The notes beneath the pieces were generated by a model. That model had not been told where the DNA came from and did not search any database. It saw only the letters and a program-made list of their open reading frames with translations. Source: Deltaproteobacteria bacterium (GTDB lineage Bacteria > Desulfobacterota > DSM-4660 > Desulfatiglandales > Desulfatiglandaceae). Taken from it: DNA of 45,850 nt. Both the position numbers and the translations under genes were made by a program. The DNA lies in the NCBI GenBank assembly GCA_022340265.1, contig JAJDOH010000214.1, positions 1-45,850 on the forward strand, read 5' to 3'. Each line of letters starts with the position of its first letter. Positions within the stretch are counted from its first letter, which is position 1. Positions 38,434-45,850 of this stretch are shown here, piece after piece.

Positions 38434-39594
38434 ATGGAGACCTCCTATGACACACTGCTAAAATTTGAACTGCCTGAAATTATTTACGGGTTGGGGTCTT
38501 TGTCCCAGATCGGACAGTGCGCCAGGCGGTTGGGCGGAGAAAGAATTTTTCTGGTGACCGATCCGGGCGTCACGGAACACGGTTGGGTGGACGAAAGTAT
38601 CAAGTACCTGGAAAAGGAGTCCCTCAAGCACGTTATTTATGACAATGTGGTCACCAATCCCCGCTGTTTTCAGGTGGAGCAGGGCGCCAAGCTTTATAAT
38701 CAAAAGAAATGTGATGTGATCGTTTCCGTGGGCGGTGGCAGTCCCATGGATGCGGCCAAGGGAATTGCCATACTGGTATCAAACCACGGCCGAATACACG
38801 ATTACGCGGGATGCAACCTGATCACCCAACCGATCCCACCGCTCATATGCGTTCCTACCACAGCCGGTACCGGTTCGGATGTCAGCCAGTTCTCCATCAT
38901 TGGGGATCCTCGAAAAAAAATCAAGATGACGATTCTCAGTCGGGCGATTATGGCGGATATTTCTCTCATCGATCCACGAATGCTGCAAACCAAGCCCCGT
39001 GAACTGATGGCGGCCACGGGTATTGATGCCCTAACCCATGCCATCGAAGCGTATGTTTCCTCTTTGGCCTGGCCGCTTACGGACCCCCATGCCATCCATG
39101 CCATTGAGCTGGTTTTCGCGAACTTGCAAAAAGCGGTCGACACCCGGAATATTGAAGCGCTGGAAGGTATGGCCATTGCCAGTCTTGAAGCGGGAATCGC
39201 CTTTTCCAACGCGATCCTCGGCGCTGTTCATGCGCTGGCCCACCCCTTAAGCGGCGTTTATGATATCCATCACGGTATCGCCAATGCGATTCTGCTGCCC
39301 ATGGTGATCCGGAAAAACCTGCCGCACGCGGTTCAAAAATTCGCCCTTATCGCAAGTGCCATGGGCCTGGATACCCGGGGGATGTCCGACGTTGAAGCCG
39401 CCGAATACGTTCCGCAGATGGCCCAGGAGTTGATTTCAAACCTGGATCTCCCCACCACCCTTAGTGAGATCGGTGTTAAGGCCGTCGACATACCGGCGAT
39501 GTCCAGGGACGCAGCGCAGGATCTTTGCATGCAAACCAATCCGCACTGCTATGGGATTGAGGAAATCGAATCCATGTACCGAGAGGCCCTATAG
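38434..39594 (+). CDS. Iron-containing alcohol dehydrogenase
   Basis: 386 residues. The N-terminal dinucleotide domain has VSVGGGSPMDAAKGIA, and the metal domain has GTGSDVSQFS and the iron-ligand His residues in THAIEAYVSS, AHPLSGVYDIHHGIANAILLP. These define the type III (Fe-dependent) alcohol dehydrogenase family, which interconverts alcohols and aldehydes with NAD(P)H. The aldehyde connection with the AOR operon is only suggestive. It lies between the small helical protein and the sensor kinase, transcribed with both. Confidence 0.93.
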   Translation: METSYDTLLKFELPEIIYGLGSLSQIGQCARRLGGERIFLVTDPGVTEHGWVDESIKYLEKESLKHVIYDNVVTNPRCFQVEQGAKLYNQKKCDVIVSVGGGSPMDAAKGIAILVSNHGRIHDYAGCNLITQPIPPLICVPTTAGTGSDVSQFSIIGDPRKKIKMTILSRAIMADISLIDPRMLQTKPRELMAATGIDALTHAIEAYVSSLAWPLTDPHAIHAIELVFANLQKAVDTRNIEALEGMAIASLEAGIAFSNAILGAVHALAHPLSGVYDIHHGIANAILLPMVIRKNLPHAVQKFALIASAMGLDTRGMSDVEAAEYVPQMAQELISNLDLPTTLSEIGVKAVDIPAMSRDAAQDLCMQTNPHCYGIEEIESMYREAL

Positions 39595-39604
39595 GGTTTT
39601 TACC

Positions 39605-40828
39605 ATGGCCGATATTCAAATAAAAACATCCCATGATTTCAAAGGCATCAGCTACTCAAAGCTCGGTCATTTCAAGGAAGTCCAGTCAAAAATAAAAGAG
39701 TTGGAAAAACTCAACCTTGAACTGGCACACCGCCATAACCGGCTCGAAGCCATATTCAACAGCATGAGCGACGGCCTGACCATCTTAGATAGAAACTTTA
39801 CCATTGTTTCTGCCAATCAGGTTCAGAAAAGCATGTTCCCGGATATTTCGATGATCGGGAAGAAATGCTTCAAAGCTTTCTTTCGCAAAGAGAAGATATG
39901 CCATGAATGTCCGGTATTGCGCAGTTTGGAGACACTGGAAACCTTCCAGGGTGAAACCCTGGTTAAGTCGGGCGCATATGCCGGACGTTACTACGAATGG
40001 ACCACTTCTCCCATCAAAGGACCCAACGAAAAGGTGGATGAAATCATTCTGCTCATGAGGGATATTACACTAAGAAAGGAATCCGAGCACAAACTCATGC
40101 AGGCCGATCGTATGGCAACCATCGGCTTTCTCGCGGCCGGCATTGCGCACGAAATCAACAATCCGCTCGCATCCATTGCTGGTTTCGCCGAGGGTTTGCT
40201 CAAGCGTTTAAAAAACGTTACCACAAATTTGGATGATAAAATGTTCAGGTCTTTCCAGGAGTATCTGGAGATCATTCAAAGCGAAGCGTATCGCTGCAAA
40301 GACATCATTCAAAACCTCCAGGAGTTCAGCCGCAGTTCCAGTGAAGATTTTGAACCCATTCCCATTGATCGGGTTATCCGGGACACCATAAGCCTTTTTC
40401 GGCAGCATGCCAAAGATAAGGGCATTGCCATAAAATATGAAAATCATCTCTCCAGCGGCCTGGGCACCCTTTCCGGAAAAGAATCCCAACTGAGACACCT
40501 TTTTTTGAACCTGTTCAACCGGGCCTTCAACGCCACGGAAAAGGGTGATGCACTATCCCTGGTTTCCATGAATCAGGGCAATGATATTGAAATCAGCATG
40601 CGTTATAATGGTGGCGGCACAGTTGGCGATTTTCCGGGCAGCATATTTAATCCGGCCCGCTCGCAGGGCGTTATCGGGGAGCCGCACACCATTGATTTAT
40701 CGATCTGTTACAGCATTGTGAACCATCATAAGGGCGAGATTAAACTCATGCCCGACGGGGATAATATCAGCAGCAGGTTTATCATCAGATTTCCGGTGAG
40801 TCTTCCCCGATCGCAGCATCTGAAGTAA
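39605..40828 (+). CDS. PAS sensor histidine kinase with degenerate ATP-binding domain
   Basis: 407 residues from the ATG at 39605; the frame is open upstream inside the dehydrogenase. A short coiled coil precedes a PAS domain (about 45-155) with C88 and CHEC (C99, C102), a Cys pattern common in redox-sensing PAS domains. The phosphoacceptor His182 lies in AAGIAHEINNPLAS. The ATPase domain is odd: the N-box reads NLFNRA with Arg306 where an Mg-binding Asn is expected, the DxGxG box reads YNGGG with Tyr334, and GTGLGLS reads PHTIDLS. ATP use is therefore doubtful. It may act as a phosphatase or signal through another kinase. The response regulator follows. Confidence 0.85.
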   Translation: MADIQIKTSHDFKGISYSKLGHFKEVQSKIKELEKLNLELAHRHNRLEAIFNSMSDGLTILDRNFTIVSANQVQKSMFPDISMIGKKCFKAFFRKEKICHECPVLRSLETLETFQGETLVKSGAYAGRYYEWTTSPIKGPNEKVDEIILLMRDITLRKESEHKLMQADRMATIGFLAAGIAHEINNPLASIAGFAEGLLKRLKNVTTNLDDKMFRSFQEYLEIIQSEAYRCKDIIQNLQEFSRSSSEDFEPIPIDRVIRDTISLFRQHAKDKGIAIKYENHLSSGLGTLSGKESQLRHLFLNLFNRAFNATEKGDALSLVSMNQGNDIEISMRYNGGGTVGDFPGSIFNPARSQGVIGEPHTIDLSICYSIVNHHKGEIKLMPDGDNISSRFIIRFPVSLPRSQHLK

Positions 40829-40867
40829 GCATGATCGACATTTTACGGCTGTCAACACGGTTTATAG

Positions 40868-42214
40868 GTGAAAGAATTGTCAAAGATGCGCTTGGGCAGA
40901 ATTCTAGCCATAGACGACGAAAAGAACATTCGACTTCTCATCAGCAATGAATTTTCGCTGGAGGGTTTCGAGGTTGTAACAGCAGCCAGCGGAGAGGAAG
41001 GATTGGCCCTCTTTCAAAGCCGCAAATTCGATGTGGTGCTTCTGGATATCAAGCTCCCCAAACTGAGCGGTATTGAAATTCTAAGAAGAATGAAACAAAT
41101 ATCGCAGGCCACCGAAATTATTATGATTACCGGTTACGGCGACATTCAATCCGCCGTCGAGGCCATTAAACTGGGTGCTTGCGATTATGTGACGAAGCCT
41201 TTCAAGCTGGATGAACTCTTGACCCTGGTCCGCCATTTAACACAAAAAATGCCGCCGGTTCCCGATACCATTGAGGAAACAGACGAGTCGCAAGCCATCA
41301 ACAGTAGCCAGATCATCCGATGCTCCAGCCCGCCCATGAAAAAGATCTATGATATGGTGGACCGCTTTGCAACAAGCGACTACACTGTATTAATCTACGG
41401 AGAAACCGGAGTTGGAAAGGATGTGCTGGCCAGTCTGATCCACCGTCAAAGTTTTCGAAAAAACGGCCCCTTTATCTCACTGGATTGCGGTCTACTAAGC
41501 CAGAACCTCGCCGAAAGCGAACTCTATGGACATCGGAAGGGCGCTTTTTCCGGAGCATCGGAAGCCAGGATAGGACTCGTCGAAAAGAGCCATAAAGGGA
41601 CGTTGTTCCTGGATGAAATCGGAAACATCGATCTTGAAGTGCAAAAAAAGTTTCTACGCTTTATCGAGACCAAGCGAATTCGCCGGGTGGGTGAAACCCG
41701 GGAACGCGATGTAGATACCCGAATTATTCTGGCCACCAATTTAGACCTGGAAAAAGCGGTGAGCAAGGGCCTTTTGCGCAGCGATCTTTTTTTTCGCATG
41801 GCGGAGATTACCATTACCATACCGCCGTTAAGAGATCGTCCTGAAGATATCATGCCCCTGACGGAACATTTTTTGAATCAATTTTCAATTAACAAGACAA
41901 TCGCCCCTGAAGTGGATGATATTTTTTTGGCCTATCCATGGCCGGGAAACGCGAGGGAACTAAAAGCGACCATCAGCAAGGCTGCGCTGATGGCCGATAC
42001 AAATACCATTACGGTCGATGATCTTCCGCGGCATATGATCAACCAAATAGCGCTGTCACCCCGCAAGCCGAAAACCCTGGAAGATGTGGAAAAAGAGCAT
42101 ATCCTGTCAATACTGGCCGAAACTGGTGGTAACCAGACCCAGGCAGCTCAAATTCTTAACATCAATCGTAAAACGCTGTATAAAAAAATTAATAAGTACA
42201 AGATATTTTCCTGA
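40868..42214 (+). CDS. NtrC-type sigma-54-dependent response regulator
   Basis: 448 residues from the GTG at 40868; an ATG at 40886 and a TTG at 40877, spaced 5 bases from AGGTGA, are alternatives. The receiver domain has AIDDE and the phosphoacceptor Asp in LLDIKLP. The AAA+ domain has Walker A GETGVGKD, KGAFSGA (the sigma-54 loop, with Ser for the usual Thr) and LFLDEIG. A Fis-type helix-turn-helix closes it (GGNQTQAAQILNINRKTLYKK). It activates sigma-54 promoters; one lies just downstream at 42518. Probably paired with the preceding kinase. Confidence 0.93.
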   Translation: MKELSKMRLGRILAIDDEKNIRLLISNEFSLEGFEVVTAASGEEGLALFQSRKFDVVLLDIKLPKLSGIEILRRMKQISQATEIIMITGYGDIQSAVEAIKLGACDYVTKPFKLDELLTLVRHLTQKMPPVPDTIEETDESQAINSSQIIRCSSPPMKKIYDMVDRFATSDYTVLIYGETGVGKDVLASLIHRQSFRKNGPFISLDCGLLSQNLAESELYGHRKGAFSGASEARIGLVEKSHKGTLFLDEIGNIDLEVQKKFLRFIETKRIRRVGETRERDVDTRIILATNLDLEKAVSKGLLRSDLFFRMAEITITIPPLRDRPEDIMPLTEHFLNQFSINKTIAPEVDDIFLAYPWPGNARELKATISKAALMADTNTITVDDLPRHMINQIALSPRKPKTLEDVEKEHILSILAETGGNQTQAAQILNINRKTLYKKINKYKIFS

Positions 42215-42809
42215 ATCCATACGACAGGAACGTACTGCGGATCACCCATCGCGCGCTTGAGGTCATTTGCCCCTTTTGGCCCCACCTCTCTCAACTCTTT
42301 TTCATTCATTGATATCAATAGGTTTTAGCCACCCCTTAAATTTGGATGGGAGTTTTTGACACAAAGCATTCTTTCAAACCCGGATTTCCCATTATCGTAT
42401 TTAGCAATGCGTGCCAGGCCATGAAAATCTGGTTTCAGGTTTATCTAATTGATTTTAAAGCGCAATGTGACTGTTTCTATTTTTGATTTCATTTTCATGT
42501 CCGGATCCGTATAGAGTCGGCACAAGGATTGCACTATGGAGAAGATGTGTTGCCGCTTTTAAGTATTGTTTTGATATTTAGATTCCCAGCGAAATGAATA
42601 GATTGGGATGATAAAACATTGGGCTGTTATCACCGGATTTCAGTCCTCCCTTTTCGGTCCGTATATCAGTGTAGTTTTGCCATCAGAGAGATTTTAACCA
42701 GTATCGTCTCATCTTAAAAAAACAGGAAAGGGGGCTGGTACGACTTATTGGAATGAGGCTTAATCGCATTTAGAATTTTATAAACCATCCCAAAAAGTGA
42801 CAAAGGAGA
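42215..42809. other. Long intergenic region with the sigma-54 promoter and candidate activator sites
   Basis: 595 bases without a gene. Besides the -24/-12 promoter, there is a perfect palindrome ATTGATATCAAT (42308-42319) about 200 bases upstream of -24 and TGAAA-N6-TTTCA (42422-42437) about 80 bases upstream, the distance at which sigma-54 activators usually bind. The leader from the promoter to the gene is about 270 bases. No terminator with a good T tract was seen after the regulator gene. Confidence 0.45.
42518..42533 (+). promoter_or_regulatory. Sigma-54 (-24/-12) promoter
   Basis: CGGCAC-N5-TTGCA: GG at 42519-42520 and GC at 42531-42532 are exactly ten bases apart, and GGCAC and TTGCA match the consensus TGGCAC-N5-TTGCA except the first base. 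A start site near 42545 would give a leader of about 270 bases to the DUF362 gene at 42816. The adjacent NtrC-type regulator is the natural activator. Confidence 0.75.
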
Positions 42810-42815
42810 ATGATT

Positions 42816-44174
42816 ATGGCAAAGAAAAAAGCAGCAAAGGTCTGGTTTGCGGCGGCGGGCGCCACCAACTGGACGGAGAGCACCATTTGCAAGGCAAAAG
42901 ACCTCTTTTATGCCGCGGGCCTCGACAAGTGCATTGAAAAGGATGACAGCGTCGCCATTAAAGTACACTGTGGAGAATATAATCGTACGTCATGTCTGAG
43001 ACCTGAATTTGTGGCGGCTATCGTGGAAGAGGTCAAGGCCTGTGGGGGGAGACCGTTTGTGACCGACACAACCACCCTGACCTACCACCTTTACAACAAC
43101 CGCTGTACCGGCCAAATGGAACTTGAGGGCGCTAACCGCCACGGTTTGAACTGGGCGAGCCTGCAAGCGCCGTTCATCATTTCAGACGGTTTTTACGGCG
43201 AGGATGATCTGAGAGTGGAATTGCCTGAAGGCAATATCATCAAAGAAACCTATATTGCCAGGGGTATGTACGAGGCTGATGCCTGCATCAACCTGGCGCA
43301 TGCCAAGGGACATCCCATTACATCCATGGGCGCATGCATCAAGAATTTCGGTATTGGGGCACAGTCCAAGCGCGGCAAATACCAGACGCATTTATCCTTC
43401 TGGGGAGATCCGGAAGAGGCCATCGGTTATCCGAAGGTCAACCGGGAAGCCTGCCAGGGTACCGAATGCCCCTATTCCCAGATGTGTGAAGACAGTTGCC
43501 CGGAATCGGCCATTAAGGTGGAACCCGAAGGTGTGGTGATGGACTATGAGAAGTGCGCCCTATGCTACTCCTGCCAGGTGACCTGCATGTTCACCGGCAT
43601 GGAGGGTATCGGTTTCCGCGATGACTATTTTCCGCTGGCCCAGATCGCCATGGCCGATGCGGCAAAGGGGTGCGTGAAGACCTTCAAGGAAGGGAAAATC
43701 GGATACATGGCCTATGCCTTTGACATTGCGCCGGAATGCGACTGTTTTCCATGGAACGGGAACTACGTGGCACCGGATGTGGGCGTTTTCGCCTCCATGG
43801 ATCCCGTGGCCATCGATACCGCCGTGGCCGATATGATCGACAAAGCCCCCATCGGCCCCAACTCCCGGGCAGAAGAACTGGGTCTGAAGCCGGGAGAGGA
43901 CAAGTTCAAGGCCATCAACGCCTTTACACCCCGCATCCAATTGAAAGCAGGGGAGAAATGCGGCTTGGGCACCATGAACTATGAACTGATCGAGTACGAA
44001 CCCGAACTGAATCCCGAAAATATCGCTAAGTGGCAGATTCGAAAAATACCCATGACGGTTTCACCCATGCGACAGGTATTCGAGAACCATCACTTGGGCC
44101 GTGAGTATGAATTCAATCGAGAAGATTTACCGGGATGGTTGGAAGGCTGGAAGGAATTCGATCCAACGATCTAG
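42816..44174 (+). CDS. DUF362 domain protein with 4Fe-4S ferredoxin motifs
   Basis: 452 residues from the ATG at 42816; GGAG is seven bases upstream, while the ATG at 42810 would be one base from it. The DUF362 core is seen in DDSVAIKVHCGE, RPFVTDTTTL, GHPITSMGACIKNFGIG and DPVAIDTAVADM. Inserted in the middle are ECPYSQMCEDSCPESAI and CALCYSCQVTC, two 4Fe-4S motifs (the first with an unusual spacing). The family's function is unknown. It is the gene behind the sigma-54 promoter and is related to the DUF362 protein that follows. Confidence 0.88.
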   Translation: MAKKKAAKVWFAAAGATNWTESTICKAKDLFYAAGLDKCIEKDDSVAIKVHCGEYNRTSCLRPEFVAAIVEEVKACGGRPFVTDTTTLTYHLYNNRCTGQMELEGANRHGLNWASLQAPFIISDGFYGEDDLRVELPEGNIIKETYIARGMYEADACINLAHAKGHPITSMGACIKNFGIGAQSKRGKYQTHLSFWGDPEEAIGYPKVNREACQGTECPYSQMCEDSCPESAIKVEPEGVVMDYEKCALCYSCQVTCMFTGMEGIGFRDDYFPLAQIAMADAAKGCVKTFKEGKIGYMAYAFDIAPECDCFPWNGNYVAPDVGVFASMDPVAIDTAVADMIDKAPIGPNSRAEELGLKPGEDKFKAINAFTPRIQLKAGEKCGLGTMNYELIEYEPELNPENIAKWQIRKIPMTVSPMRQVFENHHLGREYEFNREDLPGWLEGWKEFDPTI

Positions 44175-44198
44175 CATATTGATTCAGGTATAAGAACG

Positions 44199-44228
44199 CT
44201 CAGGGGCGGGACTGAACTCGCCCCTGAG
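44199..44228 (+). terminator. Strong hairpin after the DUF362 gene
   Basis: CTCAGGGGCG (44199-44208) pairs perfectly with CGCCCCTGAG (44219-44228) around a 10-base loop, 24 bases after the stop at 44174. No T tract follows, so it is either a factor-dependent terminator or a stem that protects the upstream mRNA 3' end. Confidence 0.5.
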
Positions 44229-44336
44229 TCTGGTATTGAGTTCACCCCGAACAATGAAAGGCTTTCTTTCCGCTGTTTGTTGTAAGCGGTTCGTGGCCTA
44301 CTGAGAAGCGATTCTATTCTACTAAGAAGGCATTTC

Positions 44337-45449
44337 ATGGCAAATGTTTATTGGATCAAGGGCCGTTCTGAAAGCCTGCGAAAAAATGCAGTGTCTAAAA
44401 TAGATGCTCTGCTGAACCTGAAAGAATTGGCCAGGCTGGTCAACCCGGATGAAAGCCTGGCGATCAAAATAAACCTGAGTGAATTGGGTTACACCCATTA
44501 TCTTCCTCCCGTTATTATCGGAGCCCTGTTCTCGAAAACACGGGCAATGGGGGCTAAATCCCTTGTCACAGACAGCTGTAGCCTTTTCAAGGGCTCGAAA
44601 TTTGATGGTTACAGCTGGATGGACAGCGCCCTGCTCCTGGGCTTCAGCAATGGCGACATATTTCAAAACCAAATGATGCAGACGGCTGGATATACCAGCG
44701 AAGAAGGTAAATTCCGGGAGGGTGACGGCGAATATCTGGCCGGCGCGGAAATCGGCAGCCTGCTGACCGACACCGGAAATCTGATCGTGGTTTCCCACGT
44801 TACGGCACACCCCCTTCTCGGACTGGCGGGCGCTATAAAAAATCTGGGCCTTGGATTCCTGACCCGGTCCGGCCAGTTGAAAATTCATGGCCGCCTTGAA
44901 ATATCCATTGATGATCAAGCCTGCAACCATTGCGGGGATTGCGTGCCTTTTTGCCCTACCGGCGCCATATCGGGAGAGCCCGGAAAGGTGTCTTTCGACC
45001 TGAGGATGTGCAACCGATGTCTCGGTTGCTACGTTTCCTGCCCCAACAGGGCGATCGGTATTCGACCGGAAGGCATTCCCGAATACCAGAAATGTGTTGT
45101 CGATGCTGCCCATACGGTCAAAAAGCATTTATCAGGGCAAGCTTTTTATATTAATTTTCTCACTTCCGTAACACCACAATCAGACGATTATCCTTTTTCA
45201 GACATCCCTTTTATACCCGATTTGGGGATCATCGCATCTGAAGACCCGGTGGCAGTGGATTGGGCGACCTATCAAATGATTGTAAGGTCTCCCGGCATTC
45301 CCGGATCAATCGCTCAAGATCTGGATGTCCTGGAGAAAGGTCAAGATAAAATCAGGGCGATCACGGATCAAACACCCGTAGAAATGCTCGAGTACGCGGA
45401 AAAAATGCGCTTGGGCAGCAAAGATTTTAAATTCCTTTCCGGTCCGTAA
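44337..45449 (+). CDS. DUF362 domain protein with 4Fe-4S ferredoxin pair, second copy
   Basis: 370 residues. DUF362 elements: ESLAIKINLSELG, KSLVTDSCSLFKG, THVTA-type segment VVSHVTAHPLLGLAGAIKNLG, and DPVAVDWATYQM. The two ferredoxin motifs are regular here: CNHCGDCVPFCPTGAI and CNRCLGCYVSCPNRAI. It is a divergent paralogue of the protein at 42816, with better-preserved clusters. AAGG is seven bases before the ATG. It is followed by the Mrp-type ATPase gene with 47 bases between. Confidence 0.88.
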   Translation: MANVYWIKGRSESLRKNAVSKIDALLNLKELARLVNPDESLAIKINLSELGYTHYLPPVIIGALFSKTRAMGAKSLVTDSCSLFKGSKFDGYSWMDSALLLGFSNGDIFQNQMMQTAGYTSEEGKFREGDGEYLAGAEIGSLLTDTGNLIVVSHVTAHPLLGLAGAIKNLGLGFLTRSGQLKIHGRLEISIDDQACNHCGDCVPFCPTGAISGEPGKVSFDLRMCNRCLGCYVSCPNRAIGIRPEGIPEYQKCVVDAAHTVKKHLSGQAFYINFLTSVTPQSDDYPFSDIPFIPDLGIIASEDPVAVDWATYQMIVRSPGIPGSIAQDLDVLEKGQDKIRAITDQTPVEMLEYAEKMRLGSKDFKFLSGP

Positions 45450-45496
45450 GCAAAGGGCTCAGGTAAACTCACAGCGTTCTTCAAGGGAGGTGGCAA

Positions 45497-45850
45497 TTGA
45501 AAAACGAGGATTCCCAGATTCACCCCAAGCACCGGCATAAGCATGGCCCGATCCGCGACGCGATGGCCCATGTCAATTATAAGATCGCAATTATCAGCGG
45601 TAAGGGCGGTGTGGGCAAAACCAGTGTTGTCGTGAACCTGGCTGCGGCAATGCGTAAAAAAGACATGGTGGTGGGAATATTCGATGCGGATGTCCACGGG
45701 CCTAGTGTGCCTAAAATGGTGGGGGTCAAGACTGAAATGCGGGATATCCTTCACGGATCTCACGGCATTGATCCGGTCGAAACGGAACATGGTTTGAAAA
45801 TCATGTCCGTTGCCCTCATATGGCCGGCGGATTCGACCCCTGTCATGTGG
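45497..45850 (+). CDS. mrp: Mrp/NBP35-type P-loop ATPase, 5' part (runs off the window)
   Basis: The gene begins with TTG at 45497, five bases after the strong GGGAGGTGG, and stays open to the window end (118 codons). After a His-rich start (PKHRHKHG) come IAIISGKGGVGKTSVVVNLAAAM, the deviant Walker A of Mrp proteins, and DADVHGPSVPKMVG, the Walker A' Asp region. Mrp/NBP35 proteins are iron-sulfur cluster carriers or assembly ATPases, fitting the Fe-S-rich DUF362 genes before it. Confidence 0.92.
   Translation, partial: MKNEDSQIHPKHRHKHGPIRDAMAHVNYKIAIISGKGGVGKTSVVVNLAAAMRKKDMVVGIFDADVHGPSVPKMVGVKTEMRDILHGSHGIDPVETEHGLKIMSVALIWPADSTPVMW

Overview
The window reads as a chromosomal segment from a strictly anaerobic Gram-negative bacterium, most likely a Desulfobacterota (deltaproteobacterial sulfate reducer or syntroph). 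The basis is its gene content: an aldehyde:ferredoxin oxidoreductase / heterodisulfide-reductase-type electron-transfer operon, two small siroheme sulfite-reductase-like proteins, rubredoxin, several radical SAM enzymes, a sigma-54 response regulator with a matching -24/-12 promoter, DUF362 iron-sulfur proteins and an Mrp-type ATPase. This is inference from gene families; there is no rRNA, and I saw no tRNA, CRISPR array, insertion sequence or prophage.

Left part (1-25.1 kb, almost all minus strand). From the edge come the start of an unidentified gene, two radical SAM/SPASM enzymes, and an ADP-ribosylation pair: a class-M-like sirtuin overlapping a zinc-type macrodomain hydrolase. A short plus-strand gene (ABM-like monooxygenase fold) has a near-consensus sigma-70 promoter. 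Then follows a minus-strand run read from 12.45 kb down to 5.4 kb: radical SAM enzyme, DUF4242 protein, two sulfite-reductase-like proteins, rubredoxin, a Cys-rich miniprotein, a SLOG-like protein, an unknown protein (called family H here, after its HHP and FSHSP motifs), an amidohydrolase, a methyltransferase-like protein and a winged-helix regulator. From 25.06 kb down to 12.53 kb runs a compact ten-gene operon: molybdopterin oxidoreductase-like, ferredoxin, HdrC, HdrB, a 1123-residue HdrA fused to an NfnB/GltD-like flavoprotein, MvhD, hydrogenase small-subunit-like, hydrogenase large-subunit-like, ferredoxin and AOR. The parts suggest a flavin-based electron-bifurcating or confurcating complex. 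The hydrogenase-like large subunit has lost the cysteines that bind NiFe, and the molybdopterin subunit appears to lack its Cys/Sec ligand, so both may be electron-relay or scaffold subunits.

Middle (25.1-35.8 kb, plus strand): a 19-codon mini-ORF with a strong ribosome binding site, moaA, an AmiS/UreI-like membrane protein, then a pupylation locus. The order is amidohydrolase, SirB1/TPR protein, CHC2-type zinc finger protein, a terminator-like hairpin, Arc/Mpa ATPase, Dop, Pup, PafA, family H protein. No 20S proteasome genes are in the window, and the ATPase lacks the C-terminal Gly-Gln-Tyr-Leu tail that docks on the proteasome in actinobacteria. The amidohydrolase and the family H gene that flank the Pup genes are paralogues of two adjacent genes in the left part, so a two-gene module occurs twice, once embedded with Pup. 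I regard this as the most promising candidate for an undescribed system.

Right part (35.9-45.85 kb, plus strand): a B12-binding-type radical SAM protein, a small helical protein, an iron-type alcohol dehydrogenase, a PAS histidine kinase whose ATP-binding domain looks degenerate, a sigma-54 response regulator, a 0.6 kb intergenic region with a sigma-54 promoter, two DUF362 ferredoxin-type proteins and the 5' part of an Mrp/NBP35 ATPase that runs off the window.
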